This document shows positions 34,918 through 44,253 of a stretch of 64,000 bases of DNA, in pieces (the first letter of the stretch is position 1; the number at the start of each line of letters is the position of its first letter). The stretch is from JAQUCI01 sp034932685 (GTDB lineage: Bacteria; Bacillota_I; Bacilli_A; Erysipelotrichales; Erysipelotrichaceae): assembly GCA_034932685.1 (NCBI GenBank), contig JAYFOM010000012.1, forward strand, positions 62,001-126,000. The letters are read 5' to 3'. The position numbers and the translations under genes are program-made. The notes under the pieces are model-generated. The model saw only the letters and a list, made by a program, of their open reading frames with translations. It ran no database searches and was not told the DNA's origin.

Positions 34918-35590
34918 GTGATACTCCTTTTGTTTTAAGCAACCATAGTATTGCAATTGTCGCGACACCAGTGATTAAAACCATATATAGAAAAGGTGTT
35001 TCCTTACTTAAACGATCACTTAAATCATAATGTTCATAGTGCATCTTTAAGTTAGATGGATAATTCGCTTTAGTTAATTCAATTTGTTCTAAAGTTGCAC
35101 TAACAAACATGTGTTCTTCAATCAATGCCCTATAAGTTTGGTCCGTTTGTAATTCTTCAAGTGATCGCTCATCACTTAGTTCTCTTATTTGATCAGTGAT
35201 AGTTGCTAATTTTTGTTCATTTTCCTTGATCAGTACATTGATTTTAGCAAGATAATCTTTTTGCCATCGCAACTTAAGATCAGCTATCAAATCGTTAATG
35301 TTATTCTCTGTTAGTAATTTATCAGTAAAAATCTCAACCTGATACAAATAAGGATTGATAAGTGATAAACGTGTTTTTCTATCATCATTATCAATATGTG
35401 TTTTAAGCGTGTTTTGAATAAGCTCAGCTTCGCTTATTGCTTCAGCTCGCGATAAGGTAGTAATATTCTGAATGAAAAAACTATACTCAAAAGGACGATT
35501 AATATAGTATAAACCTATCAAAAACATGACTGTCGATACTAATGATACAAAGCTCATCATATGTAATGTCTTATTTTTATTTGATTTCAT
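34910..35590 (-). CDS. Wzz-like membrane hairpin protein, second copy
   Basis: This protein of about 226 residues has two membrane segments, at about residues 12-30 and 200-218. The stretch between them is long, mostly helical and extracytoplasmic. It is charged and partly coiled (KINVLIKENEQKLATITDQIRELSDERSLEELQ). The layout is that of Wzz/CapA-type polysaccharide co-polymerases, which set chain length, but I see no conserved Pro-Gly motif, so the label is by architecture and location. There is no tyrosine kinase domain. The start at 35590 has an AAGGTGA SD; a TTG frame extends to 35608 without one. It overlaps the Wzy-like gene by 14 bases. Confidence 0.55.
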   Translation of the reverse strand: MKSNKNKTLHMMSFVSLVSTVMFLIGLYYINRPFEYSFFIQNITTLSRAEAISEAELIQNTLKTHIDNDDRKTRLSLINPYLYQVEIFTDKLLTENNINDLIADLKLRWQKDYLAKINVLIKENEQKLATITDQIRELSDERSLEELQTDQTYRALIEEHMFVSATLEQIELTKANYPSNLKMHYEHYDLSDRLSKETPFLYMVLITGVATIAILWLLKTKGVSHE

Positions 35591-36884
35591 GATATTCACC
35601 TTGATCAATACCCATCAGTGTTACTAACAACCACCAAAAATACATGTTATAAAACTTCATGTAGAATAGGCCTGCTATCATAACTGTAAGAAGTAACGAA
35701 ATAAAAAATATATTTTTTCTTTTTGCTTTTAATAATGATACGTAATTACCATAATACAAGATGCCACCAATTATCCCTGTAGCACTAATTATTTCAAAAA
35801 GATCAATATGTGAGTGTATAACACTATATACGTAAATCCCATTTTGAAGATATGCAAATAATCTAAGATGAAACGTCCCCAACCCTACTCCTACCCATGG
35901 GTTTTCTACAAAAATGTTCCATGATAAACGCATCAAATTTATTCGTTCGAAAGTCGAACCATCTACAATATAATTCTGAGTGAAGATAATCTTCAACAAT
36001 GAGATAAAACGATGCAATACATACTTGGGACTTGTCTCTTGATGCATTTTACTTAACCAATCAATAAATGTCATATTTGATCTTAGAATTAGAAAAATTA
36101 ATACGAGAACTAATCCCGAGCCAAGCAATACCCAGATAACTTTTGATCTGAATTTGTTAATTCGATACTCACGAACGATAAGAAATGTTCCTAAGAAAAC
36201 TACCCAAAATACGTAATATCCCCGTGAAAAGGTCATTATCGCAAAAACGGTTAGCATCAACTGGATTATGATAAAAAACCATTTAGATTTAAACCATTTT
36301 TTGGTAGTATCTGATTTTGGTTCTTTTTTAAAGTAGCCTTGCAAATTATAAAGATAAATTAACAACAATTGCGATGCAAAGATCATAAATGACATTGCAT
36401 TAGCAGCTATATATACCAAATTAAGATAAGTATAACCATTTATGCGATATCGCAGTATATTTTCAGCCATTATCATTTTAGGGATGTGCATTATTAAAAT
36501 AAAGTAGGTATTAACTACAATCATAATGATTAGCTTGCTAACGTTCTTATTTGTTTTTTCAATATCGTGATAAATGCTAGTGATTATCACAATAGCAATC
36601 ATATACAACGCTAAACGATCAAAAGTCGCTTTCATTATTTCAGTAGGGTTTGATGAAACAAGCGCAATGATATAATTAAGTAAAATAAATGCTAAAAGCC
36701 AAACAGTGTTTTTTGAGAATTTTAGTGTTTTAAACCCTAATACATAGCAAACTCCAAAAGCTAAAACACTTAGTTTAAACCAAGTAATACTCGCAAATGA
36801 AAATATCGATGTCACGACTAAAAAGACGATGATATCATCAATTTTTTGATGAACAATGTTGTTAGATATAAGTATCTTATTCAT
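35577..36884 (-). CDS. Wzy/WaaL-like O-antigen polymerase or ligase
   Basis: This 435-residue protein has about 10-12 hydrophobic helices. In the last third lies the loop ERINLMRLSWNIFVENPWVGVGLGTFHLRL, the hallmark of the O-antigen ligase/Wzy family. It would polymerise the lipid-linked repeat unit outside the membrane, or ligate glycans. The start at 36884 has a GAGG SD; an ATG at 36914 in the same frame lacks one. It overlaps the upstream Wzz-like gene by 8 bases. Confidence 0.82.
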   Translation of the reverse strand: MNKILISNNIVHQKIDDIIVFLVVTSIFSFASITWFKLSVLAFGVCYVLGFKTLKFSKNTVWLLAFILLNYIIALVSSNPTEIMKATFDRLALYMIAIVIITSIYHDIEKTNKNVSKLIIMIVVNTYFILIMHIPKMIMAENILRYRINGYTYLNLVYIAANAMSFMIFASQLLLIYLYNLQGYFKKEPKSDTTKKWFKSKWFFIIIQLMLTVFAIMTFSRGYYVFWVVFLGTFLIVREYRINKFRSKVIWVLLGSGLVLVLIFLILRSNMTFIDWLSKMHQETSPKYVLHRFISLLKIIFTQNYIVDGSTFERINLMRLSWNIFVENPWVGVGLGTFHLRLFAYLQNGIYVYSVIHSHIDLFEIISATGIIGGILYYGNYVSLLKAKRKNIFFISLLLTVMIAGLFYMKFYNMYFWWLLVTLMGIDQGEYHEIK

Positions 36885-37617
36885 CTTTGCCTCGTTGTAG
36901 TTCTTTTTTATCATAAATAAGTGCAGAGATGGTCAATGTCACAAAAATGATCAGACCAACTGTCATTAACCTAAGCGGATAATGATCAGTCATAGTTACC
37001 TTAATATTTGATATTGACCAACTCATTACTTTTCTAGTAATTTCATTATTTGACACGAGTAAATCATCATAGCGTTTAATGCGATTTTCATATGAAGATA
37101 ACAGCGATTTTAATCGGCGATTACTTAAGTCAAGAACACTTTGATAATCATTATCAATCAGCCTTTGATTACTACTGGTTATCATTAACTGATATTGATC
37201 ATAAAGTTTTTGTATTGCTTGATTTTTTGTATGAAAATAATCAAGTGTTATCTCTTGAAGCAAAAGCATCATTTTTTGGTTATGATCATAAGCGAATGAT
37301 TGTATACCTTCCAAATCGCTTCCTACAATTTTTATTACCAATGTGTCTTCAAAAAAATAAGGATACATTTCATATTGAGTATCAGTGTTTCTATAAAAGC
37401 CCTCATATTTTTGGGTGAATATCGCTGCAACATATGAGCAATCACTTGTGCCTAGTTCTTCGGTAGTATGTGTAAATCGATATTCAATAGCGTATCGACT
37501 TTTTTGATTCATAAAGCTGATGACAAAAAATAAGACGATAGTATAAAAAATAAAGAACAGAAGTATCAGCTTATTTTTTAATGGTTTAAAAACAAAACCC
37601 AAGTTCTTTTTGATCAT
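36877..37617 (-). CDS. Wzz-like membrane hairpin protein, first copy
   Basis: This 246-residue protein has membrane segments at about residues 15-36 and 217-235. The 180 residues between them are largely helical (AIQKLYDQYQLMITSSNQRLIDNDY, RRLKSLLSSYENRIKRYDDLL) and should be outside the cell. It has the same plan as the protein at 34910-35590, though the sequences are not obviously alike. The two flank the Wzy-like gene. Function as a chain-length regulator is inferred. The ATG overlaps the upstream sulfotransferase stop (ATGA), which indicates coupling. Confidence 0.55.
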   Translation of the reverse strand: MIKKNLGFVFKPLKNKLILLFFIFYTIVLFFVISFMNQKSRYAIEYRFTHTTEELGTSDCSYVAAIFTQKYEGFYRNTDTQYEMYPYFFEDTLVIKIVGSDLEGIQSFAYDHNQKMMLLLQEITLDYFHTKNQAIQKLYDQYQLMITSSNQRLIDNDYQSVLDLSNRRLKSLLSSYENRIKRYDDLLVSNNEITRKVMSWSISNIKVTMTDHYPLRLMTVGLIIFVTLTISALIYDKKELQRGKDE

Positions 37618-38462
37618 AAATTTATACCAAGTTCTTTTAGTGCTTGTTTTTCTTCTGCATAGTAATCATTCAAGAAAACTCTTTCTTCATTACCCATACG
37701 CTCTTTGGTATAGAAATTTTTCATAATGAACTTACCAACCTTTGATCGTAAACGATTTTTTGGTACAACTCTTTTTAAATACTTTGTTAAAAAGAAATCA
37801 TTGTGAAGGAATTTAATAAACTTATTTTTTGGTATTTCTGAAACATTCTCATGAATATCAAGTTTACTTTCAAATGGTGCAATATCTAAGAAAGTCGCAA
37901 GTCTTTGTGCTAGCTTATTTTGATCACTAACAATTTCATTAAATAAGACAATCATGACATTGCTAGGTTTAAATAGTTCAAGATAATGCTTAATTTGTTT
38001 AGCATTTTTACCTTGTTCAAGTAGATTGATGTTTAAATGGTCATATGGGTTTTTTAAGAATTCACTAAATGATTTTTGTATATATCCCATCTTACGAAGC
38101 ATCTTGTAGTGAGAATAGATGCGATCGATTGGATTTCTAACCGCAATGATAATTTTCGCTGTTGGATTATATTGGTAAAGATAATCAGCTATTTCAGGAT
38201 AATGGATATAGTTGACTGAAGAGTCTATTAAGTACTTCTGATTAGATGCATTTTTATAGTTTGCTAGATACGCATCATAGTTTAAAGCACTCATACTTTC
38301 AAACTGTTTAGAAACATTTGTAATATGATTACGAGCAAAATAATGTGGTTCTTTTAAAGGGCCACCAAAAATATCAGGATGACTAATCAGTATTTTATGA
38401 ATTGTGGTGGTTCCGCATTTAGCAATACCAACCATGAAAAGATTTACTTTTTTCTTTAGCAT
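37614..38462 (-). CDS. PAPS-dependent sulfotransferase 2
   Basis: This 282-residue sulfotransferase has the PAPS 5' loop GIAKCGTTT (residues 12-20), the probable base Glu38 in LKEPHYF, and the 3' site RNPIDRIYSHY (109-119). It is related to, but clearly distinct from, the other two in this locus, which suggests that a different sugar position or residue is sulfated. The C-terminal region is very basic, ending in KERMGNEERVFLNDYYAEEKQ. The start codon follows a GAGGTAAG SD. Confidence 0.87.
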   Translation of the reverse strand: MLKKKVNLFMVGIAKCGTTTIHKILISHPDIFGGPLKEPHYFARNHITNVSKQFESMSALNYDAYLANYKNASNQKYLIDSSVNYIHYPEIADYLYQYNPTAKIIIAVRNPIDRIYSHYKMLRKMGYIQKSFSEFLKNPYDHLNINLLEQGKNAKQIKHYLELFKPSNVMIVLFNEIVSDQNKLAQRLATFLDIAPFESKLDIHENVSEIPKNKFIKFLHNDFFLTKYLKRVVPKNRLRSKVGKFIMKNFYTKERMGNEERVFLNDYYAEEKQALKELGINL

Positions 38463-38498
38463 TTATCTTACCTCAATATTCTCTGTTTTTGAAAATAA

Positions 38499-39350
38499 TC
38501 ACTCATCCCAAAGCGATATATCAAAGGGAACCATTGCTTGTAACTTTTGATTATAAGGTTTGAAAAACTGAATGAGTTCGAGCCTAATAGCATTATCCAT
38601 TGGTTCTTTTTTAACTTGTTCACTGTTTTTTCTAATATCAACATTCTTTAATTTGCTAGTTCTAAGAAGTATCCTAAATGCACGACGGATACGATATGGT
38701 ATTTTAGTATACAAATACCAAAGCCATTTTGTCTTGGGCTTAAAATGCGCCCCAGCGATAATTGGTTCAAGTTCTTTAAAGGGTGTTACTTTAATAAATG
38801 AAAGTATCTTGTTGACACATCCAAGTTGATCTTTGATAAACTCATCAAAGCTTACGATCAAAACTTGTGATTGATCAAAATACTGATAAACTTTGTCAAG
38901 CTGCAAACAATATAGTGAGCGATATATAGCATTATAACAACCACATGTTATTTTCTTTTCTAGCTTATCTTTTTCTGATACAAAGAAATCACTAAACGGT
39001 TTATTAGTATTATTCAATCTTTTTGCCATTGTATATTGGGAATATAAGCGATCAATTGGATTGCGTAATATCACAATGAGTTTCATATCGGGATTATATT
39101 CTTTAATGCGACTTAATGCTAGTTCATGACAAAGATAGTTAGGTGTAACATTCATATATACCTTTTTGCTTGGATCAAACCGGTAGTGTCGATTTAATTT
39201 ACGCAAATCACCATATAATCTATCATCAGAAAAGTAAAACAACTCCTTGATATCCGATAGTTCAATTTCAGGGTGTTTTAATAGGATATTATGTAAAGAT
39301 GTTGTTCCTGATTTTTGGGCACCAATGCACATTACATTTAGTTTATTCAT
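38499..39350 (-). CDS. PAPS-dependent sulfotransferase 3
   Basis: This 283-residue sulfotransferase has the 5' loop GAQKSGTTS (residues 10-18), Glu36 in KELFYF and the 3' site RNPIDRLYSQY (96-106). The upstream frame reaches 39398, but the ATG at 39350 has a GAGG SD six bases away and puts the PAPS loop where the other two have it. It lies between a glycosyltransferase and sulfotransferase 2 on the same strand. Confidence 0.88.
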   Translation of the reverse strand: MNKLNVMCIGAQKSGTTSLHNILLKHPEIELSDIKELFYFSDDRLYGDLRKLNRHYRFDPSKKVYMNVTPNYLCHELALSRIKEYNPDMKLIVILRNPIDRLYSQYTMAKRLNNTNKPFSDFFVSEKDKLEKKITCGCYNAIYRSLYCLQLDKVYQYFDQSQVLIVSFDEFIKDQLGCVNKILSFIKVTPFKELEPIIAGAHFKPKTKWLWYLYTKIPYRIRRAFRILLRTSKLKNVDIRKNSEQVKKEPMDNAIRLELIQFFKPYNQKLQAMVPFDISLWDE

Positions 39351-39373
39351 GCTAACCTCATAACTTTCTATCA

Positions 39374-40309
39374 CTACTTCATCAAAACACAACGCCATAC
39401 ACCAAGCAACAAGCCAATAAATCGCGCTAAATCAAAAATCGCTATCAAAAAAATTGTCAATAACGTTTCAGTCAAACTAGTTACTTTTATCTTAGCTGCG
39501 CTAAACTGAAACATGACACGTAAGCTTATTGCTATAAGTAAAAGTAACCAGCCAACATCCTGCTTATTTATAAGTAAAATTAAAACAATAAGTCCAATCA
39601 CAAATTGTAATGAGACAAAGATAAATTTGGCTTTAGCTTGTTTTGCGACAACGTTGTCAGCTGTAAAACTAATCCATTTTTTTAATATCTGCTTAATATT
39701 GTCCGGATAGTGACTGTAGTATGCTTGCGCATCAGCGAACTTCTCTACCACTTTAGCTTGTTTTACTTTTTGATAAAAATTAATATCTTCACCTGCATGA
39801 ACATGTTCAATAAAACCATTAAGATGATTGAATACTTCTTTTTTCATCATGCAACTCCTGATAAAGCGTTTAGTATAATTAGCACGATAAAATGATCTGA
39901 TGTAAGCTTTTTGCCAAATGCTCGTTACTTTATGCTCGCTTTTACCCCAAACGATATCAGCGTTATTATCAACCAATGTTTTATGTAATTCGAATAGCCA
40001 GTCTTCACTAACGTAAACTCCAGCATCCACAAATGCGAGCAATTGATACTGACTATGTTTCACACCAATATTACGCGCTTTACCCGCAAATGTTTTATTA
40101 GTCAATGCGATTACTTCACACATTAAGCCTGTTGCTTTTGAAAACGTATCTATTGCCATACGAGTTAACTCATTAGTTGATGAATCAACAATTACTACTT
40201 CCGTTGTTAAACTCGAAAACTTGATTGCAGTTAAAAGATGTTCAAGTGTTTGAACAATATTTTTTTCTTCATGATAAGTTGGAATTATTATTGATACTTG
40301 ATCATTCAT
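39374..40309 (-). CDS. Membrane-associated glycosyltransferase family 2
   Basis: This 311-residue GT2 enzyme opens with VSIIIPTYHEEKNIVQTLEHLL, has VVIVDSSTNE and a DxG-type nucleotide motif in AFVDAGVYV. It ends with two or three hydrophobic helices (FVSLQFVIGLIVLILLI, TLLTIFLIAIFDLARFIGLLLGVW), as in GT2 enzymes that work at the membrane on lipid-linked acceptors. It overlaps the initiating transferase by 8 bases, so it probably adds the second sugar. Confidence 0.85.
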   Translation of the reverse strand: MNDQVSIIIPTYHEEKNIVQTLEHLLTAIKFSSLTTEVVIVDSSTNELTRMAIDTFSKATGLMCEVIALTNKTFAGKARNIGVKHSQYQLLAFVDAGVYVSEDWLFELHKTLVDNNADIVWGKSEHKVTSIWQKAYIRSFYRANYTKRFIRSCMMKKEVFNHLNGFIEHVHAGEDINFYQKVKQAKVVEKFADAQAYYSHYPDNIKQILKKWISFTADNVVAKQAKAKFIFVSLQFVIGLIVLILLINKQDVGWLLLLIAISLRVMFQFSAAKIKVTSLTETLLTIFLIAIFDLARFIGLLLGVWRCVLMK

Positions 40310-41642
40310 TATGATTCACAAATCCTAAAAGGATAGTCCTTAACATAATATAGAGATCCATTTGTACGGTCCAGTTTTCAACATAATAAAGATCATACTT
40401 GATTCTTTCAATAATCGAAGTATCCCCACGGTAGCCATTGACTTGTGCTAAACCAGTAATACCAGGCTTTACGCGGTGTTTAATGTTGTACTTTGGTATT
40501 TCTTCACTAAAGGCTTTGACATACTTTGGTCGCTCTGGTCTTGGACCAATGATGCTCATTTCGCCCAATAAAACATTAATGAACTGTGGACATTCATCAA
40601 TGCTTAGTTTACGAATCACCTTACCTATTTTTGTTACTCTTGCTTCGTTAACTGGGCTCCACGCCTCTTCTGTCTTTGCCAAAGTCATTGATCTAAACTT
40701 TAACATCATAAAGACTTTATTGTTAAAACCTATTCTTTCTTGTCGATAAAAAAGTGGACCTTTCGATGTCGTTTTTATCAAAATAGCTACTACAACAAAC
40801 AAAGGTAAAAACAGAATTAAGATCATTAAAGACACAGAAATATCAAAAGTTCTTTTTATTACTTTATTGATGATGTTATCAAGCGGTATCGTTCGCGAAT
40901 TGATCAACATGGTATTACCGATCATATCATATGCTGGTTTAGCTGGTAAATATCTTTGAAAATCAGGAATAATGGTTGATCTCAAGCCTTGTTTTTCAAT
41001 CATTTCAATATAACTATTAAGTTCATTATAGTCACTTAATGGTAATCCTAAAACCACTAAAGAAGTTAAGGGGTAGGTAGTGATTGCTTCTTTTAGTTGT
41101 TTTAAAGCCTTTTTATGTTTCATTGGTGTTTCATCAAGCTTTATGTTAGCAACAACAAAATGACCAAATCGTTCATTATTAGTTACGGTATTAAGATATT
41201 CACTAATTAAATCAACCGATCCAACCACAATAACATCGGTTTTATACCATCCCTTTTTAACTAACTTAATGATGAGTTTTCTTCTAAGGTACAAGTTGGT
41301 AAGCGTCATAAGTAATGAGATAAGCATACCCTTAAAAATAAAAGTATAAAAACGAGACTCAACAGTGATTAAAAACCCCATCAAAACCAAAACATGACAT
41401 AGAAAAAGTAATGATGCTTCATCATATATCTTGATTATTTTCCTATCATTATAAATGTTGAAACTAGCATAACATCCAATCATTGCCATACCCAATAAAG
41501 CGATCAAAGATACGTGTTCATATATTTCACTAAATATGTTATCTAGCCTTAAAATAAATACTAAATAAAATCCGGCTATGAAAATAAAATAATCATAAAC
41601 AATACGTACTATTTTAAGAAACGCTTGATTATCCTTTATCAT
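40302..41642 (-). CDS. Polyprenyl glycosylphosphotransferase (WbaP/CpsE-like), chain initiation
   Basis: This 446-residue protein starts surface-glycan synthesis by moving a sugar phosphate onto undecaprenyl phosphate. The N-terminal half has four membrane helices. A Rossmann-like middle follows, then a re-entrant helix (RTFDISVSLMILILFLPLFVVVAILIK). The C-terminal catalytic domain has GPLFYRQERIGFNNKVFMMLKFRSM, LSIDECPQFINVLLGEMSIIGPRPERP and KPGITGLAQVNGYRG. It is the first gene of the minus-strand locus that runs to cysNC. The ATG has an AAGGAGA SD. The 231-base upstream region is AT-rich, with no clear promoter that I can name. Confidence 0.92.
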   Translation of the reverse strand: MIKDNQAFLKIVRIVYDYFIFIAGFYLVFILRLDNIFSEIYEHVSLIALLGMAMIGCYASFNIYNDRKIIKIYDEASLLFLCHVLVLMGFLITVESRFYTFIFKGMLISLLMTLTNLYLRRKLIIKLVKKGWYKTDVIVVGSVDLISEYLNTVTNNERFGHFVVANIKLDETPMKHKKALKQLKEAITTYPLTSLVVLGLPLSDYNELNSYIEMIEKQGLRSTIIPDFQRYLPAKPAYDMIGNTMLINSRTIPLDNIINKVIKRTFDISVSLMILILFLPLFVVVAILIKTTSKGPLFYRQERIGFNNKVFMMLKFRSMTLAKTEEAWSPVNEARVTKIGKVIRKLSIDECPQFINVLLGEMSIIGPRPERPKYVKAFSEEIPKYNIKHRVKPGITGLAQVNGYRGDTSIIERIKYDLYYVENWTVQMDLYIMLRTILLGFVNHNE

Positions 41643-41873
41643 AACCTCTCCTTATAAATGATAAAAAACCGATAGCTTCAGTTTACATTAAAGTCATTAT
41701 TGGAAACTACTCACGAGAAAATAAACGATATTTTGCATGATAATTAGTAATATAGCAATCAGATGATTTACAAAAATCCTATTTCTTATCTATTTAAATA
41801 ATACAATGCCTTTTTCTAAACGACAATACTGAACTTATTTTAGCAAGTAAAATATAACCATATATTAGAAATG

Positions 41874-42800
41874 TTAGAACTTTTTACTCATATGCCACAT
41901 TACTTTATCAATAACCATATTGTTCCTTAAGTAAAACCGCAATGCGATTTCATCAGTTGTTTTAAAATATGAACGTGCTAAGCCCTCTTTCTTCATCAAT
42001 GTCATACACCGATGAAATAACACTGTCCCAACCCCAGCATTACGATATGAGTCGATAACACCAAATGGACCAATCCTGCTTTCATCAAGATCATACCCTT
42101 TTTGAATGTAACCTATTGGGCTTTTGTTTTTTAAAGCGATGATTATGTCTTTTGTAGCTTTATCATTGGCGATTGCTTTTTGTACATTTACAAACCAACC
42201 AACGCTAAAATTGTTTTTGATCATTTTCAATAACGCAATCGTATCTTCGTAAATGAAGTTTCTTACTTCAATATCATTATTTTTTAGTTCTGCTTCTTTA
42301 TCACTAATCGCATCAGGCATTTCATACGTGGTTAAATCAAGATGCATCGCATATGCCTTATCATCATTTTTATAATCGTGTTTAATAAAAAAGTTATGGG
42401 CAGCACTGTTTTCTTCAACTGCCGCAAAAAAGTACAAGGGACTAAATGAGCCTACTACCATGTGTGTTGTATTGCCTTGGTAATAGTTTTCAAGCGCAAT
42501 CAGTAAACTTTGACCAATTTTTTGTCTTCGATATTCAGGTAAAACACCAATCGCCAATAACCAAGCTTTATCTTCTTGAAGACCATAATCTAAGTAGTGA
42601 TATTTCCTTTTTATGCCAATACAAAAGCCAATAATGTTTTCCTTTTCAATCGCTACCATAAATGCATTAGGATCAAAATTCTCATTACACAAAAGTATTC
42701 TTACATACATTGATAGTGCTATAGGTTCATTAAAAAAAGCATACCAGTGTTTTTGAACTTCTAGTATCTCATTATAGGTTGCTTTACGATAGTTGATCAT
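41874..42800 (-). CDS. Protein with two GNAT acetyltransferase domains
   Basis: This 308-residue protein has two GNAT folds in tandem. The first (about 1-150) has the acetyl-CoA loop LPEYRRQKIGQSLLIALE. The second (about 165-305) has IDSYRNAGVGTVLFHRCMTLMKKEG. The substrate is unknown. It lies upstream of the polysaccharide locus on the same strand, separated by 231 bases without a visible terminator. The ATG has an AGGAGG SD. Confidence 0.82.
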   Translation of the reverse strand: MINYRKATYNEILEVQKHWYAFFNEPIALSMYVRILLCNENFDPNAFMVAIEKENIIGFCIGIKRKYHYLDYGLQEDKAWLLAIGVLPEYRRQKIGQSLLIALENYYQGNTTHMVVGSFSPLYFFAAVEENSAAHNFFIKHDYKNDDKAYAMHLDLTTYEMPDAISDKEAELKNNDIEVRNFIYEDTIALLKMIKNNFSVGWFVNVQKAIANDKATKDIIIALKNKSPIGYIQKGYDLDESRIGPFGVIDSYRNAGVGTVLFHRCMTLMKKEGLARSYFKTTDEIALRFYLRNNMVIDKVMWHMSKKF

Positions 42801-42980
42801 ATATCCTCCTTGAAGCTTATTTCACAATAAATGATTTATGTGCTTATGATGTGTCCCAATTGATAATGATTAACATAGAACTTCAAAATGCTTATCATAT
42901 TAGTATTCTATATTATGATTCTAGCACACCTAGTTTATTATCAATACCCCACCTATCAAACAAGTGATACTTTTAAACAT

Positions 42981-43014
42981 AAAAAAATGACATTGTTATT
43001 ATTCAATGTCATTT
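42981..43014 (-). terminator. Terminator of the flavodiiron gene
   Basis: An 11-bp stem (AAATGACATTG at 42985-42995, CAATGTCATTT at 43004-43014) with an 8-base loop is followed on the minus strand by a run of T. The rest of the 230-base gap to the GNAT gene shows nothing else that I can support. Confidence 0.82.
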
Positions 43015-43030
43015 ATAATACTTATTACTC

Positions 43031-44239
43031 TTATTTCATTTTTTCCTTTAATCTTAATGCAAAACTACTACCATATTCATAAGCTGTTTTAAGGTCTTCT
43101 TCGTTTGGTTTGAATCTAATGCGAAAGCCATCAACAACATCAGCTTTTAACTGTCTTAATCTTTCAGTTAGATTTATTACCGCTTCACCACTCCAACCAT
43201 AGCTACCAAAAGCACTCATCAAACGATCTTTGTAATTAACTGATGTGATGCTGGTTGTTAGATCCCAAATTGGTTTTAATGCTTCACCAACCATCGTTGG
43301 GGAGCCAAACATGATACCATCCGCAATTGCCATTCTATCCAATACTACAGCTTGACTCTCATTGACCATATCATACAACTCAACATCGATACCACCATCA
43401 TCAAGCAGTGCTTTAGCGATTGTTTCAGCCAGTGTTTTGGTATAACCATAAGCACTAACATAAGGAATAACTACTAGCATGTTTTCAGTTTTCTTTGGTA
43501 GAGTACTCCACTTATGATATAACGCCATTATTTCATCTATTCCAGTATCAATCACAGCACCATGACCCGTACATATAAGCTCAATATCAAGATCAGCGAT
43601 ACGCTTTAAAGCATTATGCATAAACGGTGATATAAAAGGTTTAAGGATATGATCAAAGTAATACTTAAGCGCTTCTTTATACTCTTGTTGATCTTCAATC
43701 TTACTTCTAAGTATTACAGGATCACTGTAGTGAGCACCAAATACATCACACGTAAATAAAAGCTTATCTTCTTTTACATAGGTAAACATGGTATCTGGCC
43801 AATGTAAATTTGGAAGCGGCATAAACTCAAGTGTTTTGTTTCCAAGCGAGATTATATCACCATCCTTAACAACGCGACTCTTAAACTCGTGATTTACAAT
43901 CTTCTTTAAAAAGGTAATTCCAGCTGCTGTTCCTACTATTTCAATGTTTGGATTAATCGCTAACAAACGTTCAATACTACCTGAGTGATCAGGTTCTGTG
44001 TGATCAACTACTAAGTAATCAATTTTGCTTATATCAACAATATCTTCTAATCGTTTGATAAACTCGTCATTAAAGCCTGCCTTAGCTGTTTCAAATAAAG
44101 CGATTTTCTCACTACCCTTTAAAACAAATGCATTGTAAGTTGTACCATATTTAGTTTCCATAATGATATCAAACACGCGTAAATCTTTATCAATCACACC
44201 CGTCCAATATAGATCATCTTTTATTTTAAAGCCCTTCAT
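43031..44239 (-). CDS. Flavodiiron protein (class A flavoprotein, O2/NO reductase)
   Basis: This 402-residue protein joins a metallo-beta-lactamase-like di-iron domain (1 to about 250) to a flavodoxin domain (about 255-400). The iron ligands include His80, Glu82, Asp84 and His85 in HTEPDH, then LHWPDT, FTCDVFGAHYSD and CTGHGAV. The flavodoxin begins MLVVIPYVSAYGYTKTLAETIAKAL and contains FGSPTMVGEALKPI. It reduces O2 or NO to protect an anaerobe from oxidative or nitrosative stress. No rubredoxin domain is attached. It has an AAGGA SD. Confidence 0.95.
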   Translation of the reverse strand: MKGFKIKDDLYWTGVIDKDLRVFDIIMETKYGTTYNAFVLKGSEKIALFETAKAGFNDEFIKRLEDIVDISKIDYLVVDHTEPDHSGSIERLLAINPNIEIVGTAAGITFLKKIVNHEFKSRVVKDGDIISLGNKTLEFMPLPNLHWPDTMFTYVKEDKLLFTCDVFGAHYSDPVILRSKIEDQQEYKEALKYYFDHILKPFISPFMHNALKRIADLDIELICTGHGAVIDTGIDEIMALYHKWSTLPKKTENMLVVIPYVSAYGYTKTLAETIAKALLDDGGIDVELYDMVNESQAVVLDRMAIADGIMFGSPTMVGEALKPIWDLTTSITSVNYKDRLMSAFGSYGWSGEAVINLTERLRQLKADVVDGFRIRFKPNEEDLKTAYEYGSSFALRLKEKMK

Positions 44240-44253
44240 ATTATTCCTTCTTT

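Noticed and set aside
38076..38085. TTGTATATAT inside sulfotransferase 2
   Set aside because: Coding sequence, no promoter context; not counted as an operator.
42888..43082. 64-codon plus-strand frame upstream of the GNAT gene
   Set aside because: It runs through the flavodiiron terminator and has no ribosome site.
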